DNA from: Hypoxylon rubiginosum | Taxonomy: Eukaryota; Ascomycota; Sordariomycetes; Xylariales; Hypoxylaceae | Length of the DNA: 64,000 nt | NCBI GenBank assembly: GCA_902806565.1 | Contig: CADCXA010000023.1 | Span: 1 to 64,000, forward strand | Direction: 5' to 3' | In this document: positions 13,793 through 27,439 of the stretch, piece by piece | Layout: each line of letters opens with the position of its first letter | Position numbering within the stretch: position 1 is the stretch's first letter | The notes under the pieces: generated by a model | What the model saw: the letters and a program-made list of their open reading frames with translations, nothing else | Database searches by the model: none | What the model was told of the DNA's origin: nothing | Program-made: the position numbers and the translations under genes

Positions 13793-14593
13793 TTTATTTT
13801 AAAAAATAAAACTATAAAAAAGAATTTTATAAAACTAGTAATATTAATAAAAGTATTTTTTATTTAAAAAATAATATTTTAAGTTTTATTATAATTATTT
13901 TTAAAAATAAAACTATTATTAAATTTAAAAAAAGCTTTTAAATTAATATATATTTAACTAACTTACTTTTATAAAAAAAACTTATATAATATATTAAATA
14001 AATCCGCTTAAAATTAAAAAGTTTAATATATAAATATATATAATTATTATTAAAATTATTTCTTTTATTTATAAATTTATAATTAATAATAAATAAATTT
14101 TATAACTTTTTTTATTTAGCATTTAATAAAGAAAAAATATCTTTAAATTAATTTTAAAAATACTAATTATTTTATACTTTTATAAAAGTTTTTACTTTTA
14201 TATATAAATAAGAATATAAAAAATTAAAAAACCTAAGCTTATTATTATTATAAAAAAAAACATTTAAAGTATTTTATTAAATAAACCACCGTTATAATAA
14301 GTTTAATTATTTAATATTTAAGTATATTTATATTAAAGATATTAATAATAATAATAATTAAAAAAATTATTTAATCTAGTTTAAATATAATAAATATAAT
14401 AATTATATAAAATATTGTTTAATATATTTATATATATTTATTTATATTAAATATATACTTATAATAAGAAATATAAAAAATTAAAATTATAATTATATTA
14501 TTAAGAAGTGGCCGTTAAAACATTTTATAAATTAATAAGAAATTATAAATATAATTAAAAATATAAAAACTTATATTAAAACTATTTATTTTA
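13793..14593. other. 792-bp block flanked by 9-bp direct repeat, missing from D
   Basis: TTTATTTTA occurs at 13793-13801 and again at 14585-14593 in C. D has a single TTTATTTTA (46058-46066) with the outer flanks joined. This is either an insertion in C with a 9-bp target duplication or a deletion in D between short direct repeats. No inverted termini are visible at the block ends, so deletion is at least as likely. Confidence 0.6.
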
Positions 14594-16379
14594 TAAAGGC
14601 TTTTATAAAAACTTAATAACTTTTAGATTTTTAAATTTTATTAATATTTTAAAAATAATTTAATAATTTATTTTTAGTTTAATATTATTATTTTATAATA
14701 ACGTAAATAAATATATTATAATAATAACGTTAAAATAAGAATTTTAATTAAATAAAATACCTAAATATAAAAAAGCTATAAAACTTATTAATATTAAATT
14801 TAAAGGTTGGTTTTTTTAAAATAAAATAATATGTTATTATAAGTAATAATTTAATAAATATATAATAATTTATAATTTAATTAACTTATACTTATTTTTT
14901 AAAAAATAAAAGCTTAGTAGTTTAATATTTATTATAGTATTAATAATATATTTTTATAAATATTATTATTTAAAATATAAGTTTTTTTTTCTTATAAAAA
15001 TAATAATAATTATAAATATAATATTATACTTTTAATTATTAAAACGGTATTTATAAATATAAATATTATAAATATAAAAAAACTAGCTTATAATAATTAA
15101 ATATTTATAATAATATTACTTTTTAATTTTTTAATATTAGCTTTTTTTATTATATTAAAATAAAATTTAATAAATATTAAATTATTTATTTATTAAACTA
15201 AAAGATTTTAATTTTTTATTAATAAAAACAATTAAGCTTTTTTATAAAGCTTTTAATTAATTAATATAATATAAATATTATAAATATTATATAATTATAT
15301 AACCTGGTTTAAAAAAGATTATAACGTTTAAAAATATTATATTAATTTTAAATAAAACTATTTTAAACTTATTTTATAATAAATATTAATATAATTTATA
15401 TAACGTATAAAAAAATATAGGCTTTTTTATAAAGTTTAATATATATATTAAACTTTTAAAAAATCAACTTAAATAAATAAACACTTATAATATAAATTTA
15501 TTTAAAAATATTTAAGTTATTAAAAAAATATTTTAATAAGCCTGGTACTTTTAATAATATATTATTAAAATATTAAATAATAAATATAAACTAAGTTTTA
15601 ATTATTATAAAATAAATTAGTTTTATTTTACTAATAATTTTATTATAATAATAATTTAACTTAATATAAAAGAAATTATTAATTTAAATAATTAGTTTTT
15701 ATAATTATTTAACTAAGTAATATTATAATATTATTATTTATTAAATAATAGTTAAATATTTTTAAATTAAAATTTATATTAAAATATAATAATATTTTTT
15801 ATATATTAAAAATAAATATAAATAAACTTTAGTTTTATATTTTAACTAGTAATTATTTTAATAAACTAAAAACGGTTTATCAGTATTTTATAAATTATAA
15901 TTTAAATATATATAAAATTAAACTTATTATAAATAATTTAACTATATAAAAAAATCCTATAAATAATAAAATAACTTTATTATTATAATTTATTAAAAGT
16001 AAGTATTTTTTATTTAAATTTCTTTTATTTTATTTAATATAAAACCAAAAAAATAAAAAAGGGGTTTTAAAAAGTTTTTTTTTTATTTTTTTTTTATAAA
16101 GTAGAAATATAAAATAAAGGCTTATAAAAAGTATAAAAATATATATGTAAAATTTAATATAAAATAAATATAATAAAACTTAAATAAAAAAAAATAAAAA
16201 TAAAAATATTAAAAAAAGTTAGTTATTTATAAAATATATATATAAAGTAACTATAAATATCTTATAATTATAAAATAATTAATAAATATAATACGTGAAT
16301 TTATACTAAGTAACTTATAATAAAAAAACCTATTTTAAAAAAATATAAATATTTAAAAAGTTATATTTATAAAAGAAAT

Positions 16380-16960
16380 AATAAATAAGTATATTATATT
16401 TATAAAAGATTTAATTAATAAATATTTTATAATTATAAAATAATTAATAAATATAATATATTATAATTATAAAATAATTAATAAATAAATTATATTATAA
16501 TTATAAAGTAATTAATAAATAAATATGTTATAAATATAATATAATTAAAAGAACTTACTTTAAAATTATTTTTAAAAAAAGTTAATAAAATATATATAAA
16601 ATAAACACGTTTAATATTTATAATATTTATAATATATATTATAAATATATAATAAATAATATATTATAATTATAATAAATATAATAAATAAAATATTTTA
16701 TAATTATAAAAAATTTAAAAAATAAATTATTTTATAGTTATAAAAAACTTTAATAAATATAAAATATAAAATAAGTTTTATTAAAAGTATTTACTTTAAA
16801 ATATTTATTTTATAAATATTAAGTTACGTTAATAATATTATAATTATAATAAATATAAAAAATAAAATACCTTATAATTATAATAAATTTAATAAGTATA
16901 ATATCTTATAAATATAAAGTTTTTTATAAATAACTACTTTATATTTATAATAAATTATAA
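16380..16960. repeat. A/T minisatellite inside repeat C
   Basis: Imperfect tandem reiteration of a roughly 20-30 bp motif of the type ttataattataaaataatt-aataaata, interspersed with ttataa-aatata runs. The partner array in D is at about 47720-48370. Units vary by C/T and G/A, so the array predates RIP. Confidence 0.6.
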
Positions 16961-17079
16961 AACTATAAAATAAATAACTTATTTATTTTATATATATATA
17001 TTTTTTAAATTAAAAAACCGGTAATAATAAAACTTATATTATATAAATACCTTTTTTATTTTATTATATAAGTTTAAGT

Positions 17080-17275
17080 TAAAATTTATAAAATCTTTTT
17101 TTTTAATTAAATATTTAAATAAGTGTAAAAATAAAACATAGTTTAATATTTATAAGTTTATTTTTAAATTTTATTATATTAAATCAATTTATTAAAAAAT
17201 TAAACATATATTAAAAATTTTTAATATAAAGTTTTAATTTAAATAAAATTAATAAATATATAAAAAAAATATTTA
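17080..17275. repeat. Roughly 200-bp sub-repeat in C (also near 22.5 kb and in D)
   Basis: The block around aaataagtgtaaaaataaaac recurs at 22490-22695 and, within D, at about 48480-48655, with transitions only. In C and D it follows the minisatellite and a run of T. At 22.5 kb it follows another minisatellite array. The minisatellite plus this block may therefore be a module. Confidence 0.65.
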
Positions 17276-17819
17276 TAAGTTTTAATTAACAGTTTATAAA
17301 AGTTATTAATATGTTTTTATAAAATATATTAATATTTATATTAATTAGTATCGGTGAAAAAATGTTTTATTTTTTTAGTTTAAAAAGTTTTAAAGTTTTA
17401 TATAAAATAAAAATGGTTAAAACCGGCGAAATTAACGGGTTAATTTATTTTTTATAAAAAAATAAAAGTTTTTTTAATATATTATAAAAGATTTCTAAAA
17501 AGAGAAAAGTAAAATAAAAATAAGTTTATAAACGTTATAATTGTAAAAAGTAAATATTATAATTATAAAAAAATATATTTTATATTTATAAAAAGTTATA
17601 AAATATAATGTTTTATAAATATAAAAAATATATTTTATATTTATAAAAATAGGTTTTATATTAATAAGGTATTTATAAAGTATATATTTTTATAAAATAA
17701 AGATTACCGTTTTCTTTAAAATAGGTATTTTATTTTTTAAAATAAATATTATTAAACTTAATTATAAATATATAAATATTTTTTATAAGGTAAATATAAC
17801 TAAAGTTTAAAAGGATTTT

Positions 17820-18110
17820 AAATATAAATAAATATATTATAATTATAAAGTAGTTAATAAATATAAAAAATATAAAATAAATATAATTAAATTTATATAA
17901 AATAAAGGAATTTATTTTTAAAGTAAATAAAATGTGGATTTAACTATAAAAAAAAAGTTATAAAGTAAGTAATAAATAACTTATAAAATAGTTAATAAAT
18001 AAAATATAAAATAATTAATAAGTAAAATATAAAATAATTAATAAATAAGTTATAAAGCGGTTAATAAATTAATTATAAAATAATTATAATAATATAATAA
18101 ATATAAAATA
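17820..18110. repeat. Second minisatellite array in repeat C
   Basis: About 20-bp units of the type ataaaataattaataaata are repeated with slight changes. The colinear array at the right end of the window (63535-63690) belongs to the D copy. Confidence 0.6.
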
Positions 18111-18416
18111 AATATAAAAAAGATTTATATAAACGGTTTTAATAATAAAATAAAATAGTTACTTTAAAATAATAACATTAAGTTTAAATTTTAAAAAAAA
18201 GTTTTTTTAAATATAAATATATTTATATAATATAAGATTTATATATATATTATAAAATATATTTTAAGATAATTAATATTAAGGTTTTTAAATATAAATA
18301 TAATAAATAAATAATAGTGATATAACTAGGCTAAGGGGATTTATTTTATATTTTATATTTTTTAAATTTTAAAAAGGATAATTTAATAAAAACTTATTAT
18401 ATTTAAATAAAATATA

Positions 18417-19109
18417 TATTATTATAATTATTAAATTATAATTTATTAAATAATAGAAATTATATTATTATAAAATAAATAAATAAAAAGTTATTATAAT
18501 AAGTGTTAATTTATAACTTTAAATATAAAATATAAAATAAAAACCTTATAGGTATTATTTTATTTTAAAATAAAGAATAATATAAAAATTATTTTTTTAA
18601 TTTTTATTATATAAAACTTTTATTACTTTTATTAATATATATATTATTATAATTAAAAAAGCCAAGGTTATTTAATAGTATATAATATATGTAAATAATA
18701 TAATTAAAAAATGTTATAAAAAATATTAATTTAAAGTTTTTATTTTAAAGATTATTTTTTAATTATTATAATATTTGGTTTTAATGTTTTATATATATAT
18801 AATTAATATTAATTAATAAAGAAAATTATAGTTTATATAATAATATATATTTAAATTAAATTATAAGTTATTTAAAGTAATAAATTTTAATAAATATATA
18901 TTTATTATTTTAAATTTATTTTATAAATATAATAAGTTATTTAAAGTTTTAATTTTTTTTTAAATATAAATAAGTAAAATAAATAAATTCGGTATAAATT
19001 TACTTTATATTTAAATTAAATAATATATATAAATTCAAAAAAAAAAAACAAGTAAAAATTAACTTATTTTAATATATTAAATATATATTATTATTTTTAT
19101 TATTTTTAT
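18417..19109. other. Unassigned A/T-rich DNA left of F1
   Basis: The colinear partner D leaves the window here, so the end of repeat C cannot be set. No open frame, inverted repeat or recognisable domain is visible. Confidence 0.4.
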
Positions 19110-19111
19110 TA

Positions 19112-19181
19112 TTATTTGTTTTTAACTAGTAAAAACAACTTATTAACAAACTTATAAAATTAATTAAAACCTATTTATTTT
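19112..19181 (+). repeat. Left terminal inverted repeat of F1
   Basis: About 70 bp, ending at TTATTTT. Its reverse complement is at 21247-21317. The inner part (AAAATTAAYTAAAACCYAYTTATTTT, allowing for RIP) is shared by all four ends of F1 and F2. Confidence 0.75.
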
Positions 19182-19329
19182 ACTTATATATATTTTAATT
19201 AACTTTATTTTATATAACGTAAAATTAAAAATTTAAAGTAAATATTAATTAATTTACTTAAATATAAAGTTTAAAATTAATTAGTTACGTAGTTATTAAA
19301 AACTAAGATATGATTTTTAATATAAAATA

Positions 19330-20420
19330 CCGATTTTTAGTTTTTTATAAAAATATTACCTTTTAAATATAAACTTAAATAACTTTATTAAAATTTAATA
19401 TAACACTTTATAATAAAAAGATAATAATTAAAGCCATTTTAGATATTACTTAAAATAATATTTTTATTTATACGGTATTTTTTAAATATATAATTCCTCG
19501 ATTTATTATATATTATCGATTTTATAAACAATTATTTATAAGAGTTTTTTAAAGCGTTTAAATATTAACTTATAAACAAAAAAAAAAGCTTGTTAAATAG
19601 ATTGTTTATCAGGATTTAATAGGACACGTTTTTAGTTATAATACTATACGTTTAATTATAAAAAACCTAGTAAACTTAAAAAAACTTTTAAATAAAAACT
19701 GGTTTAAAGTTTTTATTCGCCGAAATCTATTTGTATATATAAAAATAAGTTGTAAAATTAAGGTTATTAAGTTTAATAACTTTAATTTTAAAGCCGTGAA
19801 ATAGTATTTTAACGTTAAATAAAATAAGTATAAATAAATAAAGCTTAAATTAACTTTTAACGTAAATAAGAAAAATATTATAACTGGGTATAATAAGAAA
19901 GCCACGTTTTTCTTATATATTTAATTTAATTAATTAACTACGATATTAAAAATCGATAAACTAATTTTAAAAAGCTTAGTATCTAAAAAATCCTTTGTAA
20001 AAAGCCTGTAAAACCGTTCCTAGATGTTTTTTATTAAGTGTATAAATATTACGGGCCAGCTTTTTAAGCTAGGTATAATTTTTAAAAAAAAAAACATATA
20101 AATAAGCTAGTTTAAAAAACAATTTAAAGTTATAGTTAATTAACATTATATAATATTTAAAAACAATTAAATAAATAATAAAATCGCCGTTAAATAATTA
20201 AAAAACATATTTATTATTAAAACTAAGTTTTTATTAAAATTCTTTTATAAGGTATGTTTATTAATACTCGATAACCACGGAAGTTATATATTGGTTAATA
20301 TATTAATTTCTTTAACTTTAAATATTATTTTCTTAATTTTTTTATTTTTTCTTAATTCTTTATATACTGATAAAAATGGGCCTTAAAATAAATTTATATT
20401 TATTTGTTTTTTTAATAATA
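19330..20420 (+). pseudogene. Fot1/pogo-type DDE transposase relic (F1)
   Basis: Two motifs lie in the same + strand frame, 135 codons apart. 19856-19890 reads FNVNKKNIITG, which RIP would make from FNVDEKxxxTG, the NxDE box holding the first catalytic Asp. 20261-20290 reads LILDNHGSY, the (L/I)DGHGSH-like box with the second Asp, still intact here. In Fot1/pogo proteins these boxes bracket the catalytic core of the enzyme that cuts and re-inserts the element at TA. The frame is broken by stops between and around them, so no active protein remains. The opposite-strand open stretch at 19636-19905 is a by-product of A/T composition. The exact start and end of the gene are not visible. Confidence 0.65.
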
Positions 20421-21246
20421 TTTATTTATGTTTTTTACTGGTATATATTTTCTATAAGTTTTAATTATTAAATAACGGTTTTTATAACGTTTTAAAGTTT
20501 ATTTATCGTTAAATTTTAAATAAATTATTTATAATAACTAATTTTAGTTTTATAAATAAGCTTAATTTTTTACGTTATTATTTAAAAGTTAAGGTAGTTA
20601 TTTTAATTATAAAAAATAATAAATCCGGTTTTAAAATAATAAGAAATTAACTAATTAATTGTTTTAAAACGTTATAATATCTTGAAATTTAATTAAATAA
20701 AAAAGATATTAAAAAGTTAATTTAATAAAACTTAAATATTTATAATCTCGCGATATTAATTTTAACGTTATATATAAAACGTTATATTTAAAATTTATTT
20801 ACAATATTAAACCTAAGCGTTTATAAAACACTTAAAAATATAGTAAGATTATTTAACTGTTAAATAACTAAGCTAACTTTTAAAAATCAAAAGGTATTTA
20901 TATTTAGAGTTTAAATCGAGTGTAACCGAGTTAAAAAACGTAGGAAAATCCTTAATTTTAATAGGAAATTTATTACTATTATTAAAATACTTATAATTAA
21001 TAATAATATCGATAAGTAAATTAAAACAGCTTAATTGCTTATTATTATTAAAAATAAAAAAGAAAAGTAAGATTCTGAAAATATAAATAAGAAGGATTAT
21101 ATTACTACGTATATACCTTTTTAAAATACGTGTTTTAATAAAGTAATTTAAGTTCCAGCTAAATATACCGATTAATTAATTAATTCTATTTTTATTTATA
21201 GTAATTATATATTTTTATAATTTTTCGTGGATTAATTAAAACCTTT

Positions 21247-21317
21247 AAAAATAAGTGGGTTTTGGTTAATTTTATAGGTTTATTAATAGGTTATTCTTAT
21301 TAATTAAAAATAAATAA
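21247..21317 (-). repeat. Right terminal inverted repeat of F1
   Basis: Begins aaaataagtggg and ends aaataa, followed by the TA duplication. It matches the left end in reverse orientation apart from RIP-type transitions. Confidence 0.75.
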
Positions 21318-21469
21318 TAATTAATTTTTATTTAAAATCTAATATATAGTTATAAAATATATATAAATTTATTTATTTTATTAAAGGTTATTAAATAATA
21401 TTAAGTGTATAATAATATAAGTAATATAATAAAAGTTATAAAATAAAATATTAAAATCTATTTAAAATT

Positions 21470-22450
21470 TTTTTATAAGTGATTTTTTAAAGAATTAAAA
21501 AGATTATAAAAAAAAATGTTTTAAGGTATTTAAAAGGTTAAATTATAAAATAAGTAATAAATTAATTATAAAATAATTAAATAATAATAAATAAAGTAAC
21601 TAGGTAAATAAGTTATAAAATAATTAAATAGTTAAATAATTAAATTATAAAATAGTTAATAAATAAGTTATAAAATAATTAATAAATAAATTATAAACTA
21701 GTTAAATAATAAGTTATAAAATAGTTAAATAGTAAATTATAAGGTAGTTAAATATATAATTATAATAAAATTTAAATATAAGATTATAAATATTATAAAT
21801 ATAAAATTAAAATATAAAGTTATAAAATAATTAAATAATAAATAAGTAATAAAATTTATTATTATTTATTATAATTATTATTTTTAATTAATTATTTTAA
21901 CTTTAACTTTTAATATATTTAAATAAAACTTATATTATTTAAATCTTTATATTAAAAGTAATATAATATTATAAAATATATTATAATATATTTAATAAAG
22001 TGTAAAATATAATAAATGGTGTAAAAACTTATTTAGGACTTTTTTTTAAATGATTTTTTAAAAAATTAAAAGATTTATAAAAAAGAAAGTTTTAAGATAT
22101 TTAAAAAGTTAAATTATAAACCAGTTAATAATTAAGTTATAAAATAATTAATAAATAAAATATAAAGTAAATAAGTAAATAAGTTATAAAATAATTAAAT
22201 AAATAAGTTATAAAAAAATTAATAAATAAATTATAAAATAATTAAATAAATAAGTTATAAAATAATTAAATTATAAAATAATTAATAAATAAAATATAAA
22301 GTAATTAATAAATAAATAATAAAATAATTAAATAAATAAGTTATAAAATAACTAAATAAGTAAGTTATAAAATAATTAAATAAATATATTATAAAATAGT
22401 TAAATAATTAAATATAAAATAATAAATATTAATAATAAAAAAAGATATTT
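21470..22450. repeat. Duplicated minisatellite block
   Basis: Two related segments lie in tandem. About 21470-21860 and about 22035-22450 each start with a gattttttaaa-aattaaa leader, continue through aaggttaaattataaa, and run into a roughly 22-bp minisatellite (ataaaatagttaataaataagtt type). The units are A/T-only with rare G/C. The motif is the same as in the arrays of repeats C and D. Confidence 0.65.
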
Positions 22451-22489
22451 ATATAAATTAAAAAAAGATTTTTTTTAACTAAATATAAA

Positions 22490-22695
22490 ATAAATAAAAG
22501 ATTTATATAAAACGAAATCTTCTTTTTTTAATTAAATATTAAAATAAGTGTAAAAATAAAACGTGGTTTAATATTTATAAGTTTATTTTTAGATTTTATT
22601 ATATTAAATTAATTTATTAGAAAATTAAATATATATTAAAACTTTTTAAAATAAAATTTTAATTTAAATAAAATTAATAAATATATAAAATAGCA
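22490..22695. repeat. Second copy of the roughly 200-bp C/D sub-repeat
   Basis: Matches 17080-17275 and about 48480-48655 along about 200 bp with transitions, ending at aataaatatataaaa. It directly follows the duplicated minisatellite, as the sub-repeat does in C and D. Confidence 0.65.
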
Positions 22696-22699
22696 AATA

Positions 22700-25600
22700 A
22701 TTTAATATAAAAAAAAAGTGTAATAATTATAACATAGTTTTATTTATTAAAAGAATTTAATTAAATATTATAATTTAATAATAAGTTATATTTATTTATT
22801 TTATATTTATAATATATATAAGTTTATTAAGTTTTTTAATAACTTTATAAACTTACTTTTAATTATAATAATATATAATATAAATATTTTTATATAATAA
22901 ATATTTATAAGGTTTTTTAATAACTTTAAATAATAATTATTAGTTTAAAAAACTTATAATATTATAACCGCTTTTTAATATACGTTTTATATTATAATAT
23001 TAAATAAGCTAATATATAATTTATATATAATAAATATTAAAATAATAAGAAAGTTTTTTAAAGTTTTATTTAAATAAATAACTTCAAATAATATATAAAA
23101 ACTTATATAAAGGTTTTATTTATTATTTATTTTATATTTATAAAATAGTTATTATATAGTTTTATATATAATATAATTAATAATTTATATTAAAGAATTT
23201 ATAATAATTATTAACTTATTTAAAACGTTGTAGTTTTTAAGTTATAACGTATAAATTTAAAATATTTAAGCGTTTTTTAACGTATTTTTTATTAAGAAAT
23301 AACCGGTTAAATTTTATAAACCGTTAGTTAATGATTATATATTTTATAAAATAATAAAAGATATTTATTTTATAGTTATTTTATATTAAGTTATTTTATA
23401 TATAGTTATTTTATAAATAAAAGTCTTTTTTTAAACCTTGTAAATTTTATTAGTTGCCGCTTAATATAACAGTTTTATATAATAAATTAATATATTAAAA
23501 AATATAAAGAAAAAAAAAGAAAAACGTTTATAATAAATTAAACGTATTATTTTAACGTGGCGTAAACTATTATAACGTCCATTTTTTAAATATATTTATA
23601 ATTAATTTTTCTATATTTTCTAATGTAAAATTAGTTATTTTTAATATATAATAATTACTTAATTAATTTTATTAATAATTATATATTTATTTTAAAAATT
23701 AAACTATATATATTTAAATATAAATAAATTTATATTATAAAACTATAAATAGTTTATTAAATTAATTATTATTTATTTAATAGTATTTTATTATTTAAAT
23801 AATTATAATAATTTTAAAGCTAATATATATTAAAAAGTTTAACTTATAAAAAAATATATTTATTAAATTAAAAATTAATATTCTTTAAAGCTTTTTAATA
23901 ATTTATAATAATTTTTTAAATTATATAATTTTATACTAGTAATAATCTATTTAAATTTTTATTTTATTAAATTTTAATGAAAAGATTTTAACTTATTATA
24001 ATTATAATAAATAATAAAAAATTAAAACTTAATTTTAAAGAAAAAATCTAAGAAATAAGTATTATATTTAAAGAAAATAATTAACGTGTAAATTACTTAA
24101 TACTCATTTAATAAAATAATAAAAAAAATATTAATATAAAGTTTTTTTAGGTTTTATAATTATAATAAATATAATTTAAATCTTTTAATAAAAAATAATT
24201 AAAAAATAAATTTAATATTAATAACTATAATAATTTTAGTTTTAATAACATATATTAAAATTATTATAATTAAAAAGCTTATAATTAAATTTTAAGCTTA
24301 ATTAACTAGTTTATTTTATTATATATATTAGTTTAACTAGGTTTTTTTCTTAGGAAATTTTATACCTTTTATTAAATGTGGTAAAAAACCAGAATTTTTA
24401 TTATAAAAAAATTAAAATATTTAAAATAAACTTATATTTAAATATATTAATATAAAATAATAAAATAAAATATGTGGTTTTATTTTATTAATTTTTAAAA
24501 CCGTTATAATAATTAATAAAAATAGTTAAAAACATTAATATTTAATTGTTAAAAATGAAATTTTTAGATTTATTAAAAATTAACTATTATAAAAATATTT
24601 ATTAAAAATGTTTTTATTAATTAGAAATAAAAATTAAGGGATTAAAAACAATTAAATATTATTATAATTTTAATTATAAACTATGTTAATTAAAGATTAA
24701 ATAATATTATTTATTAATTTATTTAGTATTTTATAAGAAATTAAAGTTTTTAAGTTTTAAAAAAAGGTATAATTATAAAGTTAAAACTTAAAGAAATTAA
24801 TAAAAAAACACTATTAAATATAAAATAAATTTTATAATATTTTTATTTTATATAATAACTTATATATATAAAAAAATAAGTGTTTTATATATTATTAATT
24901 ATTATTTTATAAATATATAATAATATTTTTAAAATATAAAAAACCTTTAAAATATATAATAATTAAACCGGCTTAAAAATAAATATAATAATTAAATATA
25001 ATTATTATAAATATAATAATATTATTATATAATTAAGTTATTTATAATTAAATTTTTTTTATAGTAAAAAAAGTTTAAAAATTAAATAATAGTAAATGTA
25101 GTGATTTTAAACTTATTTATTTTATAAAAGTTTAATATATTTAAAATATAATTTATTTATAAATAAAAACTAATATAATATTATAATTATTTAAAAATTT
25201 ATAATTTAATTTAATTTAATATAAAAAAGTTTATTAAATTAATAATAAATAGTTATATATTTAAACTTGAAATAATAGTTTTTTTATTAATATTAAAATT
25301 ATTTATATAAAAAAGTTTTTAATTTAAGTGTAAAGTAGTTTTTTTAAGTTATTTTCTAATATAATATTAATTAATATAAAAAATATTTACAGCTTTTTTA
25401 AAGTTTAAATTAATTTTATAATAAGTTTAAGTTACGTTAAATTATTATAATATATATAAAATAATAGGCCTTTTATAAGGCTTAAAATATATATTAATTT
25501 TATAAAAAATTATAACTTTTTTAATTAAATTTAAATATTTAAAATAAAAAAGGTAAAATTATATTTTATATAATAATATATATTATCAATATATTATTTA

Positions 25601-27439
25601 TAATAAATATTAAATATAATAAATATTAAATATAATAAAAATTAATAAATTAAAATTTTTATTTTATTTTATAAGTAATAATATATAGTTGTTTTTAATT
25701 AATAATATAATTTATTTATTTAATTATAATAATAAATAAGATTTTAACTTATTAAATAACTTATATTATTTTAATAATATATTAACTTTTTAAAAAAAAT
25801 TATTTATTTAAATAAATAAAAGTTTAAAATAATAATAAATTTATAATATTTTTAAATATTTTAAGCCGCACGCGTGTTATATTAATAAAACTAGGAAATA
25901 TTTTTTTAATAAATATACCTAGGTAATTTTATTAAACTTTATTATATTAAAAATAAAATATTATAATTATTATTCTTTAATAAAAAATATTTAATAAATG
26001 TAAATTATTAATTTATATTAATTATATTTTTATTTTTTATATATACCGTTTATTATTACTATTAATTAAATAACTTAATAAGCTTTTTAAATTAATTTAA
26101 AAAAGTTAATAATAATATTTTAAAACCGGAAAGTTATTTAAACTTAGTTATTTAAAAAAAGTAAAAGTTATAATAAAATTTTTATTAATAAACTAGTAAA
26201 AGAATTATTATTAAGTTTTATAAAAACTTTTAATTTTTTATAAATTTTATTGTTATTATTTTAACGCTAAGCGGCGGTTATTTAAAAGTTATTTTATAAA
26301 TTATTTACTTTATAAATATTTATTTTATAGTTACTTTATAATTATATTTTACGTTTTATTAATAAATTATATAATTTTATTATTAATAATATATTTTTAA
26401 AAATAAAAATAAAATTAGTTAAAACTTTTAATAATAAATCTTTTAGTTTTAATATTAATAAAAAATATAATAAAATATAATAAATAATATAAATTATAAA
26501 CTTTAATAAATTATTAAACTTTTAAATATATATTACGTTTATTAGTATTTTAATACGTATATTTATTTAAATATTATTTTAATTTTTAAGTTTTATTATT
26601 TAATATTAAAAGCTTATTATTTTATAGCGTAGTTTTTTAAAAATAATAATAGTATTAAATATATTTATAATATAATAATTTTATTTTTTATTTTTATTAT
26701 ATATTTAAAGCTTACTATAAAACTTTTATACTTTTAATAATTAATTTTAAATTAAATAAAAATATTTATTAAACTTAAGTATATTAATAAATAAAGGAAA
26801 AAAAACTAAAAAGGATTATTTTAATAATAATAAGTAAAATAATAATAGTTTAAATTTAAAATTTAGTTTTAACGGTTTAAATTATAATTTATAAAAGATA
26901 TTTTAAATGCGGTGTTTTTTAAGTTTTTTAAACTAAAATATTAAAAAAATTAAAAGCTTTATATAATTAGATATTTATTTTATATATAGTTTTTTTAACA
27001 AGTTAAATAGTTTAAAAATATTATTTGAAATAAAAGGTAAATTTTTTTTAAAACTAAATACTAGTTAAAAACTAATAGTATATAAATAAAATAATTAAAA
27101 AATAAAAAACATTTTAAAAAAAAAGTTAAATAAAATATAAAATTCTTTAAATAAAAGTGTTTATAATTAAATTTTTTTTAGGTGGATTATTTAATATTTT
27201 TACTAATATATTTTATTTAATTTATACTAGTATCGGTTTTTATAAAAAAATAAAAACCTAAAAAATATAGTGTTTTTTAAAAATATTATAACCTTTTATA
27301 TAATATTTTTATAAGAACTAAAAACCGTATATTATAAAAATGTTAATATAATAATTATTAATAACTTATTTTAAAATATAAATTAAAAAATTAAATATTT
27401 ATATAAATATTTAAATATTAAACTTTTATATATAATAAA
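22700..27439. other. 4.7 kb of unassigned RIPped DNA
   Basis: No gene, LTR pair, inverted terminus or known motif could be supported. A few islands keep G/C (about 23450-23465 gttgccgc; 23555-23580; 25863-25875 ccgcacgcgtg; 26265-26278 gctaagcggcgg), probably sites not preferred by RIP. The region is presumably made of older transposon relics whose partners are outside this window. Confidence 0.4.

Larger units (their letters stand above)
10830..18416. repeat. Large RIPped dispersed repeat C (partner of D)
   Basis: From about 11094 on, this aligns with D: 11094-12440 with 40291-41740, about 12690-17340 with about 45383-48730, and about 17340-18416 with 63078-64000. Its first 260 bp (10830-11090) align instead with 27440-27700. 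The partners differ mainly by C/T and G/A changes, plus a few large presence/absence blocks listed separately. The 3' half contains A/T minisatellite. I cannot recognise any protein domain, and the true ends are not visible because D runs off the window. It could be a large transposon or a subtelomere-like duplicated block. Confidence 0.75.
19112..21317 (+). mobile_element. Fot1/pogo-like TIR transposon F, copy 1 (RIPped)
   Basis: A 2.2-kb unit has a full second copy at 28805-31009. Inverted ends of about 70 bp are clear (left 19112-19181; right 21247-21317). The outermost bases read TTATTTGTTTTTAACTAG, matched in reverse at the other end, best preserved in copy 2 as CTAGTTAAAAACAAATAA. Both copies are flanked by TA (19110-19111 and 21318-21319 here), the target duplication of the Tc1-mariner/pogo/Fot1 superfamily. 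Size and DDE motifs fit fungal Fot1-type elements, although these TIRs are longer than the classical Fot1 ends. Copy 1 keeps more C/G than copy 2 in the transposase region. Confidence 0.75.

Noticed and set aside
19636..19905. 89-codon - strand frame
   Set aside because: Antisense shadow of the F1 transposase relic, whose motifs are on the + strand.
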